DNA from: Bacteroidales bacterium UBA1205
GTDB lineage: Bacteria; Bacteroidota; Bacteroidia; Bacteroidales; WCHB1-69
Assembly: GCA_002309615.1 (NCBI GenBank)
Contig: DBXT01000020.1
Location: forward strand, 11,081 to 42,151
Length of the DNA: 31,071 bases
Direction of reading: 5' to 3'
Shown here in pieces: positions 9,290 through 17,314 of this stretch. Below the pieces are notes generated by a model. That model was not told the DNA's origin and searched no databases. It saw nothing but the letters and a program-made list of their open reading frames with translations. Position 1 is the first letter of the stretch. Each line of letters begins with the position of its first letter. The position numbers and the translations under genes are program-made.

Positions 9290-11061
9290 TAGTCTTCCGA
9301 TATTTCTTGTACTATTTCTCTATAAGATGAAAACACATTGGCTCTGGATATAAATCCATAATAGGTGTTGTTTTCATCCAGTACCACCATATTGTACAAG
9401 CCGGAAGATTTAAATTTTTCCACCACTTGGCTCATCTTTTCTCCTTTGTGTACCGATATGTCAGGCATAAAAGCGTAATCTAATACAGGGGTGTCGTATT
9501 TTTCGGCATGAAATATTACATGACGTATATCATCCAAAATGATAATGCCATAGAATTTACCATTAGTATCCACCACAGGGAAGATATTACGCACTGAATT
9601 TTCTATGACGGGTAATAAATCTCTGAGTGTTGCATCAGGACTTATGGTGAGGAAATTGTTTTCTATCAACTCCGATACCGATAGTTTGCTTAATGCATGT
9701 TTATCTTTGTGATGGGTGATTAAATTTCCTGCTTCGGCCAATGATTTGGTATAAACCGATTGTTTTTCAAAAGGATAAAACACGGCATAAGAGCATAAGG
9801 TGGTTAACATCAAAGGTATAATCAGTTGATATCCACCCGATATCTCTGCTATTAGGAATATAGCTGTTAGCGGAGCTTTCATTACGCTACCCATTACGCC
9901 GGCCATGCCGGCTAAGGTGAAATTGATAATGGGCAAATCATAGCCGAAAAGAGTGTTAACGGCTAAAGCGGTAAAACATCCTGCCATACCTCCTATAAAT
10001 AGAGAAGGGGCAAACACACCGCCGATACCGCCTGCTCCATTGGTGAGGGCTGTGGCAAAGGTTTTGAATGTGAGCAACATGAAAATAAACAATAGCATCA
10101 ACCATGGATTGAATTGCCAATTGTAGAACGGACTGTTGATAAAAATTTTGTTAAAATCTCCCAACATAACATCCGTTAAAGTATTGTAACCTTCACCGTA
10201 AAAAGAAGGGAATAGGAATATAAGTATGCTGAGCAATATTCCTCCCGATAATATTTTGACCCATGTTTTTTTTATTTTTTTGAATTGTGATTCTATGAAA
10301 GCCGATGTTCTCATAAAATACAAGGAATAAACGCCGGTAAGTATGCCTAAAATAGCGTAAAATGGCATATTGTGCATTTCAAATTGCGTCACATTGATAG
10401 ATTCAAACATGATGCTATGTCCCAAACAGATGTAAGACAAACTTGTTGCCGTAACAGCTGATAATAGCAAAGGAAATGCCGATGAGATGGTGAGGTCAAG
10501 CATGAGCACTTCTATAGCGAATATTACACCGGCAATGGGGGCGTTAAAAATGGCAGCTACCGCTGCGGTAGCTCCGCATGCTACTAAAGTGGTGATTTGT
10601 TTGGTGCTTAAATTAAAAAAAATTCCCAATCGGCTTCCTATAGCAGAACCGGTGAGCGTGATGGGAGCCTCTAATCCTACCGAACCTCCGAATCCGACGG
10701 TAAGCGTACTGGATACCATGGAAGAGTAGGTGTGGTGCATTTTTAGTTTGCCGTTGTCTCTGGCTATGGCGTATAGCACCTTGCTCACCCCGTGACTGAG
10801 GTCGTCTTTGATAATCAATTTTACATACAATACCGTAAGCGTAATACCGATGATAGGAAATGCTAAATACAAATAGTTGAAATCTTGCTCAGGAAAGGCA
10901 TTTTGCAATATGGTTTGTGTATAATGTACGCTCAATTTGAGTATAATGGCTGCTATGGCGGCAATAATACCTACAAGGATACTCAATATGTATATTTTGG
11001 TATTATCAGTACGGCGGCCGAACCAATGAATTATTTTTGATGCGTATGCTTTAAAATCCAT
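9289..11061 (-). CDS. ClC-family chloride channel/transporter with tandem CBS domains
   Basis: Inner-membrane ClC protein of 590 residues. The membrane part spans about 25-435 with the usual long hydrophobic helices. The anion-pathway motifs are recognisable: SHGVSK at 89-94 (GSGIP position), GGSVGLEAP at 125-133 with gating glutamate E131, GGIGGVFAPS at 344-352, and NAPIAG at 173-178. A cytoplasmic region from about 455 to 585 holds two CBS domains, which bind adenine nucleotides in relatives. At the place where proton-coupled ClCs have an acidic pair (IIEEMRP in the E. coli protein, from memory) this one reads AIEVLML, so the second glutamate, used in proton transfer, is V185. That favours a channel or an atypical exchanger, but it is inference from a by-eye alignment. 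The start overlaps the lipoprotein gene by 11 bases and the stop overlaps the C25 start by one base. Confidence 0.93.
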   Translation of the reverse strand: MDFKAYASKIIHWFGRRTDNTKIYILSILVGIIAAIAAIILKLSVHYTQTILQNAFPEQDFNYLYLAFPIIGITLTVLYVKLIIKDDLSHGVSKVLYAIARDNGKLKMHHTYSSMVSSTLTVGFGGSVGLEAPITLTGSAIGSRLGIFFNLSTKQITTLVACGATAAVAAIFNAPIAGVIFAIEVLMLDLTISSAFPLLLSAVTATSLSYICLGHSIMFESINVTQFEMHNMPFYAILGILTGVYSLYFMRTSAFIESQFKKIKKTWVKILSGGILLSILIFLFPSFYGEGYNTLTDVMLGDFNKIFINSPFYNWQFNPWLMLLFIFMLLTFKTFATALTNGAGGIGGVFAPSLFIGGMAGCFTALAVNTLFGYDLPIINFTLAGMAGVMGSVMKAPLTAIFLIAEISGGYQLIIPLMLTTLCSYAVFYPFEKQSVYTKSLAEAGNLITHHKDKHALSKLSVSELIENNFLTISPDATLRDLLPVIENSVRNIFPVVDTNGKFYGIIILDDIRHVIFHAEKYDTPVLDYAFMPDISVHKGEKMSQVVEKFKSSGLYNMVVLDENNTYYGFISRANVFSSYREIVQEISED

Positions 11062-11524
11062 ATTCTATGTAGGACATTATTAATTCTAAGTATATGGTCC
11101 ATGTTACGCCTTTTTCGTCAGTGTAGCGTAGCTTGAGTTCGTTGTTTTTAAATTTTACTATTTCGTATTCTCGACTGATTACTTGTCTCACCCCTCTGAA
11201 ATAGACGAGAATGGTGTGTTTTTTATCCCCGAAAATCCAAGAACCGTCACAATTATATATGGTTGAATTCATGGTGCAGTGCATAATGAAGACATGAGTT
11301 CTGTAGAAATCCATAATAGAGCCTACGGATTCTTCTTCTGTCAATGTGGATGAAACAAAAGTGTCGTTGCGTGTTATTTTTACTATTTCCCATTCTCCGC
11401 GGATACGGTTTTCCACTTTTACAAAATTAATAAAAGGACCTTCTTCGTATCTACAGGAAGAACATATAATACTAATACCTGCCAGCAGGACAAACCAAAT
11501 TAATATGTGTTTTATCTTATCCAT
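11051..11524 (-). CDS. Small lipocalin-like lipoprotein, function unknown
   Basis: A longer frame is open to 11632, but the ATG at 11524 is preferred because it gives a proper lipoprotein signal: MDKIKHILIWF, a hydrophobic core and a CSSC lipobox, with C24 lipidated. The mature part of about 130 residues is beta-rich, begins with a lipocalin-like GEW (RIRGEWEIVKI) and repeats the pattern of short strands, ending GVTWTIYLELIMSYIEYGF. This resembles the many small lipocalin-type lipoproteins of Bacteroidota, but there is no catalytic signature. The chosen start overlaps the preceding fusion gene by 13 bases and the stop overlaps the ClC gene by 11, so it is tightly coupled to both. It is probably attached to the periplasmic or outer face of a membrane. 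Family assignment is moderate, and function is not assigned. Confidence 0.75.
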   Translation of the reverse strand: MDKIKHILIWFVLLAGISIICSSCRYEEGPFINFVKVENRIRGEWEIVKITRNDTFVSSTLTEEESVGSIMDFYRTHVFIMHCTMNSTIYNCDGSWIFGDKKHTILVYFRGVRQVISREYEIVKFKNNELKLRYTDEKGVTWTIYLELIMSYIEYGF

Positions 11525-12948
11525 TCTTTTTGCATTAAGTGGGTGAGTTCTATGTTGATATCGTAGCGGGATTGTAGATATTGAGCCAAACGATTGGCAA
11601 AATATACCGATCTGTGTTGCCCTCCTGTGCATCCGAAACTAACGGACAAATTTCTGAACGACCTGCTGATGTAGTTTTCCACCGCCATATCCACTATACG
11701 TTTTACATGTTCAAAATAGATGGCTACTTCTGTTTTTTCGTTTAAAAAATTGATTACCTCAGGGTCGGTACCATTGTGCGTTTTGAATTCATCGTACCTG
11801 CCCGGATTGGGTAAACACCGGCAATCAAAAACATAACCGCCACCATTACCGCTATGGTCTTGCGGATGCTGGTTGCGAAACGAAAAACTATAGATGCTGA
11901 CCGTTAATTTCGGTTGGGCGAACTGCTTTAAGTTAGGGGAGTTTATCAGCTTGTGAAACAAATCCCAAAGTGTCGGGATTTCAATCTTTAGTTTAACATT
12001 TTCTATCAACCATTTCAGGTTGTCCAAAGCATAGGGTATGCTTTGTAAAAAATGTGTTTTCTTTTCGTAAAAACCTCTGAAACCGTACGACCCCATAGCT
12101 TGCATAATACGGATAAAAACAAATGGATAATAATAGTCCATAAATGTTTCAGCCGCTTGCGGATTGCGAACGGATAAACGGTGTACGTAGTAATTAACCA
12201 ACTCTTCCCGTACCGATTGCGGAATACCGGCTTTGCCGTCGTATAACAAAGAGGCAACATCGTATTGCAAAGCGCCTTTTCTTCCGCCTTGATAATCAAT
12301 AAAGTATATGTTATTATTTTTCAACATGATATTTCTGGATTGAAAATCTCGATATAGAAAATAGGAATGATCGGCTTGCAATAGATAATTACACAATGTG
12401 TTAAAATCGTTTTCTAACAATTGTTCGTTAAACGGAATTTTGGCTAATTTGAGAAAATAATATTTAAAATAATTCAAATCCCAGTGTATGGATTGGGCAT
12501 CAAAAGCGGCTCGAGGGTAGCAGAGGTTGTAATTCAATCCTTTGCCGCCTTCTATTTGTATATCCAGCAGCCCGTCTAATGCTTTTTGATATATGTCTAA
12601 GAGTTCGGAAGAAAATTCTACCATACCATTGCGATGTCCGCTTAAAAAATCATACAATGTTTCATCGCCTAAATCTTCTAAAAGATAGATGTTTTTATCC
12701 AAATCTTCTGCATAAATATGCGGTACAGGAAACGATTTAGACAAAAAATGTTTGGTAATACCCAAAAATGCTTCGTTTTCTTTTCTATCCTCGCTATAGA
12801 CGCCTATTACTATATTGTTCACAGCGGTGATACGAAAATATTTCCTGCCGGAACCCGAACCGGAGGCGTCCAACGGATGAATGCCAAGCGGTTTGGTATG
12901 AAATGTGCGTTCAAAAAGCTCGTTTAATAAGGCTTCCGGGGTTTGCAT
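11512..12948 (-). CDS. APH-like (AmgK-type) kinase fused to a RapZ C-terminal domain
   Basis: A 478-residue two-domain cytoplasmic protein. Residues about 1-330 form an aminoglycoside-phosphotransferase-like kinase: a GSGRKYFRI nucleotide-binding segment at 32-40, hinge LLEDLGDETLYDFL at 89-102, catalytic loop YRDFQSRN at 199-206 (catalytic D201, metal N206; the usual His of HxD is Tyr) and metal aspartate D218 in FIDYQGG. Residues about 348-478 match the RapZ C-terminal domain: YVFDCRCLPNP at 372-382 and GCTGGQHRSVY at 439-449. In E. coli that domain senses glucosamine-6-phosphate and binds small RNAs. The RapZ N-terminal P-loop ATPase domain is absent and has been replaced by the kinase. 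The kinase resembles AmgK and related amino-sugar kinases (COG3178 type), so a sugar kinase with a sugar-sensing tail is plausible but inferred. It starts six bases after the FKBP gene. Confidence 0.85.
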   Translation of the reverse strand: MQTPEALLNELFERTFHTKPLGIHPLDASGSGSGRKYFRITAVNNIVIGVYSEDRKENEAFLGITKHFLSKSFPVPHIYAEDLDKNIYLLEDLGDETLYDFLSGHRNGMVEFSSELLDIYQKALDGLLDIQIEGGKGLNYNLCYPRAAFDAQSIHWDLNYFKYYFLKLAKIPFNEQLLENDFNTLCNYLLQADHSYFLYRDFQSRNIMLKNNNIYFIDYQGGRKGALQYDVASLLYDGKAGIPQSVREELVNYYVHRLSVRNPQAAETFMDYYYPFVFIRIMQAMGSYGFRGFYEKKTHFLQSIPYALDNLKWLIENVKLKIEIPTLWDLFHKLINSPNLKQFAQPKLTVSIYSFSFRNQHPQDHSGNGGGYVFDCRCLPNPGRYDEFKTHNGTDPEVINFLNEKTEVAIYFEHVKRIVDMAVENYISRSFRNLSVSFGCTGGQHRSVYFANRLAQYLQSRYDINIELTHLMQKEWIR

Positions 12949-12954
12949 GATATT

Positions 12955-13554
12955 TTATTTTACTTTAAACAATTCTACTTGGAATATCAGGGTAGCTCCA
13001 CCGGGAATGGATTCTCCTGCACCATGGTCTCCATAAGCCAAATGGGAAGGAATGTAAAATTCAAATTTAGAGCCTTCACTCATCAATTGAAGACCTTCCG
13101 TCCAGCCGGCAATCACACGGTTAAGCGGAAAAGATATGGTTTCTCCTCTCATAATGGAAGAATCGAAAACGGTTCCGTCTAATAATCGGCCTTCGTAATG
13201 CACTTCCACCGTATCGTTGGCGGTGGGTTTTTTACCTATGCTTTCCACCAATACTTTGTATTGCAAGCCACTGGCTGTTTCTTTTACTCCGGCTTTTTGC
13301 TTGTTGGCGGCTAAAAATTGTCTGCCTTTTTCTTTTTCTGCCTCTATCATGGCTTTACCTTTACTTTCTAAATTGTTTTGCAATTCATCCAACACCTGTT
13401 GAATCTCTTGCATGCTCATAACAGGTTGTTTACCTTCTATCATAGTGATAACGCCATCGGTAAAAGCTTTGGCATCTATTTTAATATTCATTTTGGCATA
13501 ATTACTGCCTATGGCTATGCCTAATGCATAGGATATTTTTTCTTCTTGTGTCAT
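12955..13554 (-). CDS. FKBP-type peptidyl-prolyl cis-trans isomerase (FklB/Mip-like)
   Basis: A 199-residue protein with the two-part Mip/FklB layout. The N-terminal helical dimerisation region is at about 1-90 (MTQEEKISYALGIAIG, then an IEGKQPVMSMQE segment and a long charged helix). The C-terminal FKBP domain is at about 96-199, with active-site residues recognisable as Y120, F130/D131, V147/I148, W151, Y174 and F191. It catalyses proline isomerisation and usually acts as a folding helper. No signal peptide is present, so it should be cytoplasmic like FklB, unlike the exported relatives. It is the first gene of the seven-gene minus-strand run, with a -7 promoter element 24 bases upstream and only six bases before the next gene. 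Confidence 0.95.
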   Translation of the reverse strand: MTQEEKISYALGIAIGSNYAKMNIKIDAKAFTDGVITMIEGKQPVMSMQEIQQVLDELQNNLESKGKAMIEAEKEKGRQFLAANKQKAGVKETASGLQYKVLVESIGKKPTANDTVEVHYEGRLLDGTVFDSSIMRGETISFPLNRVIAGWTEGLQLMSEGSKFEFYIPSHLAYGDHGAGESIPGGATLIFQVELFKVK

Positions 13555-13578
13555 GTTTGTTTATTTTTTATTAAAATG

Positions 13579-13586
13579 CAAAGATA
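13579..13586 (-). promoter_or_regulatory. -7 promoter element upstream of the FKBP gene
   Basis: TATCTTTG followed by C on the minus strand, matching TAnnTTTG, 24 bases before the FKBP ATG. No clear -33 TTTG at 19-21 bases. It lies between the rho terminator and the start of the seven-gene run, so it probably drives that run. Confidence 0.6.
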
Positions 13587-13632
13587 CAATTTTTTTTATA
13601 TAACCATGGTTTGTTTTCAATTATATAATCAT

Positions 13633-13662
13633 AAAAAAAGGATATTTTTTCAATATCCTTTT
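13633..13662 (-). terminator. Rho-independent terminator of rho
   Basis: An 11-bp perfect stem AAAAGGATATT/AATATCCTTTT (13636-13646 with 13652-13662) has a 5-base loop. On the minus strand the final arm leads into a T run (A run at 13633-13639). It lies 26 bases past the rho stop. Confidence 0.85.
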
Positions 13663-13688
13663 GGGTGTTTAACTTAAAAGTTATAGGA

Positions 13689-15431
13689 TTATTCATCACG
13701 CATAGAAAGCAGGAATTCTTCGTTGGAACTTGTCATTTCCATACGATGTTTTACAAATTCCATGGCTTCTATGGGGTTCATGTCGGCTAAAATGTTGCGT
13801 AAATACCATACGCGATGCAAAGTGTTTTTTTCTTGCAGCAAGTCGTCTCTTCTGGTAGAAGAAGCTACTATATCCACCGCAGGGAAAACACGTTTGTTTG
13901 ACAAACGGCGGTCTAATTGTAATTCCATATTACCGGTGCCTTTAAATTCTTCAAATATCACTTCATCCATCTTGGAGCCCGTTTCTGTTAAAGCGGTAGA
14001 GATGATGGTAAGTGACCCTCCGTTTTCAATTTTACGAGCTGCACCGAAGAATCGTTTGGGTTTTTGTAAGGCGTTGGCTTCTACGCCGCCGGAGAGTACT
14101 TTTCCTGAAGCGGGTGCCATGGTGTTAAAAGCACGGGCCAAACGGGTGATAGAATCCAAGAGTATGCACACATCATGACCGCATTCAACCATTCTCTTGG
14201 CCTTTTCCAACACTATGTTAGCAATTCTTACATGTCTTTCCGCCGGTTCGTCAAAGGTGGAAGCTATCACTTCGGCTTTAACACTTCTTGCCATATCGGT
14301 TACCTCTTCCGGTCGTTCGTCTATGAGCAAGATAATTAAATATATTTCAGGGTGGTTAACAGATATGGAATTGGCTATTTCTTTGAGTAATACCGTTTTT
14401 CCTGTTTTGGGTTGTGCCACTATCAATCCACGTTGACCTTTGCCTATAGGAGCAAACAAATCTATTACACGCATAGATATATTATTGGTGTCACGGCGTA
14501 CCAGATTGATTTTTTCGTCGGGGAAAAGCGGGGTAAGATAATCAAACGGGATTCTATCTCTTACCTCTTCCGGTAATTTGCCGTTGATCATATCCACTTT
14601 TAACAATGGGAAATATTTTTCTCCTTCTTTAGGCGGGCGAATAGTGCCATTGATAACATCACCGGTTTTTAAACCGAAAAGTTTTATTTGAGATTGTGAT
14701 ACATAGATGTCGTCGGGGGAGTTGAGGTAATTATAATCGGAGGAACGTAAAAAACCGAATCCGTCCGGCATAATTTCCAATACACCCTCTGCAGCAACAT
14801 TACCTAAGAAATCAATGTTTTTCGGTACATATCCTATAACATTGGCGTTAGGATTATTGTTATTATTATTACTATTACTATTGGTGTTCAAAACCTCAGT
14901 AGCCGTTTCTTGTTTTTCAGAAGTACCTTCAATTTTAGAATTTTCTTTGGCTATTTCGTTGAACATTGATTTAACTTGCTGTTTTTGTGCTATTTCTTCC
15001 ATAGCACGCTTGCGTATGTTGTTGATGTATGATAAAGTTTCGGCATCTTGTATGTCACCCTTATTGTTATTGCGGGATGAGGCTGCTATTTCTATTTCTG
15101 AAGAAATACGTTTACGTCTGCCTTTTTTTAATGGATTAATCGAATTGTCTTGCTGTGTAGCTGTTGCTTTTTCATTATCAGCCTTGCTGTTGTCGGTTGC
15201 CGGTTCTAACGGCAGAGCAGGGGCGGAGGTAGCTTTGTTTTCTTGTTTTTTTATATCGTTTGTTCCTACCAGATGATGTTGTTTTTGAAATTCATCCAAT
15301 TTTGCTATTAATTCCTCTTTGCTTAACCGATCATATTCGGGAATATTTCTATTTTTGGCAAAATTTTTGAGTTCTCCAAGGGTTTTGTATTCTAAAATAC
15401 TAATGTCTAATACTTTAATTTTATTTGCCAT
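13689..15431 (-). CDS. rho: Transcription termination factor Rho with large disordered insertion
   Basis: Hexameric RNA helicase that ends transcription of untranslated RNA. Domain order over 580 residues: an N-terminal Rho helical domain at about 8-52 (LGELKNFAK...SKEELIAKL); a polar, low-complexity insertion at about 55-205 with an Asn/Ser run at 182-197 and a basic patch KKGRRKRIS at 102-110; the cold-shock RNA-binding domain at about 208-285 (MPDGFGFLR, DIYVSQSQI); and the RecA ATPase with Walker A AQPKTGKT at 339-346, DERPEEVTDM at 371-380, LDSITRLARA and SGGVEANAL. E. coli Rho is about 419 residues, so the insertion accounts for the extra length. Bacteroides Rho is reported to have a comparable disordered region that drives condensate formation. 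It is a monocistronic unit with a leader of about 77 bases between the -7 element and the ATG. Confidence 0.97.
   Translation of the reverse strand: MANKIKVLDISILEYKTLGELKNFAKNRNIPEYDRLSKEELIAKLDEFQKQHHLVGTNDIKKQENKATSAPALPLEPATDNSKADNEKATATQQDNSINPLKKGRRKRISSEIEIAASSRNNNKGDIQDAETLSYINNIRKRAMEEIAQKQQVKSMFNEIAKENSKIEGTSEKQETATEVLNTNSNSNNNNNNPNANVIGYVPKNIDFLGNVAAEGVLEIMPDGFGFLRSSDYNYLNSPDDIYVSQSQIKLFGLKTGDVINGTIRPPKEGEKYFPLLKVDMINGKLPEEVRDRIPFDYLTPLFPDEKINLVRRDTNNISMRVIDLFAPIGKGQRGLIVAQPKTGKTVLLKEIANSISVNHPEIYLIILLIDERPEEVTDMARSVKAEVIASTFDEPAERHVRIANIVLEKAKRMVECGHDVCILLDSITRLARAFNTMAPASGKVLSGGVEANALQKPKRFFGAARKIENGGSLTIISTALTETGSKMDEVIFEEFKGTGNMELQLDRRLSNKRVFPAVDIVASSTRRDDLLQEKNTLHRVWYLRNILADMNPIEAMEFVKHRMEMTSSNEEFLLSMRDE
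14853..14882. repeat. Trinucleotide AAT/AGT tract encoding the Asn/Ser run of Rho
   Basis: Ten consecutive codons on the minus strand read only AAT, AAC or AGT (Asn/Ser), seven of them AAT. The unit length of three keeps any slippage in frame, so repeat changes would alter linker length without breaking Rho. Confidence 0.85.
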
Positions 15432-15508
15432 GAGCTGTGTTATGTGTTATAAAATGTATTGGATTAATACGTGTGATGACTATCAAACGTTATGTATGAT
15501 TATATTTG

Positions 15509-15516
15509 CAAAGGTA
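15509..15516 (-). promoter_or_regulatory. -7 promoter element of rho
   Basis: TACCTTTG followed by C on the minus strand, 77 bases before the rho ATG. No clear -33 element. It shares the 201-base divergent spacer (15432-15632) with the galE promoter. That spacer is AT-rich apart from a GC patch at 15558-15567 (GCATGCCGGC) midway between the two promoters, which is the only candidate shared operator I see. Confidence 0.55.
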
Positions 15517-15611
15517 TAATTTTTTTTGATGTCTTTTATATTTTTCTCAAAAAAAAAGCATGCCGGCTTAAAAAATATATTTATTTCATCGTTTTTTTGA
15601 ATTAAAAGCGG

Positions 15612-15619
15612 TACCTTTG
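15612..15619 (+). promoter_or_regulatory. -7 promoter element of galE
   Basis: TACCTTTG followed by C, ending 13 bases before the galE ATG, so the untranslated leader would be only a few bases long. No -33 TTTG at the usual spacing; a TTTG at 15596-15599 is too close. Confidence 0.5.
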
Positions 15620-15632
15620 CAGAAAAAAGCAG

Positions 15633-16658
15633 ATGAAACAAGTAGTATTGGTTACAGGAGGAGCAGGCTATATCGGTTCGCATACGGTGGTAGAATTACA
15701 AAACAACGGATATGATGTAGTTATAGTGGATAATTTCAGTAATTCACAGCCGTCGGTGGTGGAAAATATAACTAAAATTACCGGTATCACCCCGAAATTT
15801 TATAATTTTGATTTGTCGGATGAAAAGGCTTGTTCTGATTTTTTTCATCAAGAACATATTGATGCCATTATTCATTTTGCCGCCTATAAGTATGTAGGGG
15901 AGTCGGTAGAGCAGCCATTGCGGTATTATAAGAATAATTTATACTCTACATTGAATATTCTTACCGCCATGAAAGAACATAACATCAAACGGTTGGTTTT
16001 TTCTTCATCGTGTACGGTTTACGGCACCCCCGATGTATTGCCGGTGGTGGAAACCACTCCTGTGAAACCCGCTACTTGTCCTTATGGCAATACCAAGCAG
16101 ATAATAGAGGAAATATTAAGGGATGTGTGCAATGAAGAACAGGAATATAAAGTGATAGCTCTTCGTTATTTTAATCCCATAGGGGCTCATCCTTCGGCAT
16201 TGATAGGGGAGTTGCCTAACGGCGTGCCGCAAAATCTTATTCCATATATCACTCAAACAGCTGCCGGAATAAGAGAATATCTGCAAGTTTTCGGCGGAGA
16301 TTATAACACCCCCGACGGTACCTGTTTACGCGATTACATACACGTGGTGGATTTAGCCAAGGCTCACGTATCTGCATTGAATAGAATGCAAGATCAGAGC
16401 ATGGAACAAAATTACGAAGTGTTCAATATAGGTACGGGAAAACCTTCGTCGGTATTAGATATCATACATGCTTTTGAGAAAGTTACGGGCAAAGCTCTTC
16501 CCTATAAAATAGTTTCTAGACGTACGGGAGACGTTGAAAAAGTGTGGGCTGACACCACCAAAGCCAACCAAATAATGGGTTGGAAAGCCCAATTGAATAT
16601 GGAAGAAATGCTTGCTTCCGCTTGGAACTGGGAAATGAAACTTAAACATGCCAAATAA
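15633..16658 (+). CDS. galE: UDP-glucose 4-epimerase
   Basis: A 341-residue short-chain dehydrogenase that interconverts UDP-glucose and UDP-galactose with tightly bound NAD, feeding galactose use and surface glycan synthesis. The N-terminal Rossmann motif is GGAGYIG at 9-15. The acidic NAD-ribose contact follows in VDNFSNS (33-38). The catalytic set is S124-S126 (SSSCTVYG) with Y151 and K155 (CPYGNTKQ). RYFNPIGAHPS and LRDYIHVVDLA are typical of bacterial GalE. Length is normal. It begins a three-gene transcript with the MBL hydrolase and folE. The stop overlaps the next start by one base (TAATG). A UDP-GlcNAc epimerase activity cannot be excluded from sequence. Confidence 0.95.
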   Translation: MKQVVLVTGGAGYIGSHTVVELQNNGYDVVIVDNFSNSQPSVVENITKITGITPKFYNFDLSDEKACSDFFHQEHIDAIIHFAAYKYVGESVEQPLRYYKNNLYSTLNILTAMKEHNIKRLVFSSSCTVYGTPDVLPVVETTPVKPATCPYGNTKQIIEEILRDVCNEEQEYKVIALRYFNPIGAHPSALIGELPNGVPQNLIPYITQTAAGIREYLQVFGGDYNTPDGTCLRDYIHVVDLAKAHVSALNRMQDQSMEQNYEVFNIGTGKPSSVLDIIHAFEKVTGKALPYKIVSRRTGDVEKVWADTTKANQIMGWKAQLNMEEMLASAWNWEMKLKHAK

Positions 16659-17314
16659 TGAAGATACTACGTTCGGTACACAACAATTTTTTGGTAAATA
16701 GTTATTTGCTTATTGCCGGTACCAAGCAGGCTTGTATCATAGACCCCGGCTATGCCACCGCCGAGGAGTGGCAACAAGTAAAGCTGTTGTTACAAAAACA
16801 ACAAACGCAACCCTCCATGGTGTGTATTACTCATGCACATGCCGACCATATTGCAGGTTTAGCCTTGTTGCATCAAGATTATCCGAACATACCTATATAT
16901 TTACATCCGGAAGGAGTGGAGTTGTACCATTCATATAATAGATATGCACGCCTGATGGGATTGCCCGAAGCAGATAATATGCCGGCTGTAACGAGCATAT
17001 CATCTCAAGATAATGTTTTGCATTTTGAAGGAGAGGAGATACAAATAAAATATACTCCCGGTCATGCACAAGGTAGTGTGAGTTTTTATATTCCGAGTGA
17101 AAAAGTGGTGTTTACCGGTGATTTATTGTTTCGCATGAGCATAGGACGCACCGATATGCCGGGCGGAAATTATCAAATATTGGAACAATCTATATTCAAT
17201 CAAATATATACATTACCCGATGATACTATCATTTTACCCGGACACGGGGATAGTAGTGATGTAGCATTTGAAAAACAAAACAACCCTTTTGTAAAACAAA
17301 AAAATAATATATAA
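16658..17314 (+). CDS. Metallo-beta-lactamase-fold hydrolase (glyoxalase II-like)
   Basis: A 218-residue cytoplasmic metallohydrolase. Metal ligands are all present: H59, H61, D63 and H64 in THAHADHIAG, H136 in TPGHAQGS, bridging D155 in VFTGDLLF, and H196 in LPGHGDSS. SIGRTDMPGG (161-170) and the NPFV end are typical of the YcbL/glyoxalase-II-like group, which hydrolyses thioesters such as S-lactoylglutathione or similar. The C-terminal substrate-binding helices of true glyoxalase II are missing, so the physiological substrate is unknown. One-base TAATG overlaps on both sides tie its translation to galE and folE. The start is well supported by the overlap and by the conserved opening strand. 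Confidence 0.9.
   Translation: MKILRSVHNNFLVNSYLLIAGTKQACIIDPGYATAEEWQQVKLLLQKQQTQPSMVCITHAHADHIAGLALLHQDYPNIPIYLHPEGVELYHSYNRYARLMGLPEADNMPAVTSISSQDNVLHFEGEEIQIKYTPGHAQGSVSFYIPSEKVVFTGDLLFRMSIGRTDMPGGNYQILEQSIFNQIYTLPDDTIILPGHGDSSDVAFEKQNNPFVKQKNNI

Noticed and set aside
11525..11632. Longer N-terminus for the lipocalin-like lipoprotein
   Set aside because: The added 36 residues overlap the RapZ-C coding region and hide a clear lipoprotein signal that begins at the ATG at 11524.
13587..13632. A tRNA or small-RNA gene in the spacers at 3945-4095, 13555-13688, 15432-15632, 21046-21195 and 26835-26975
   Set aside because: No cloverleaf, T-loop sequence or stable structure beyond the terminators was seen. 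The spacers are explained by promoters and terminators.
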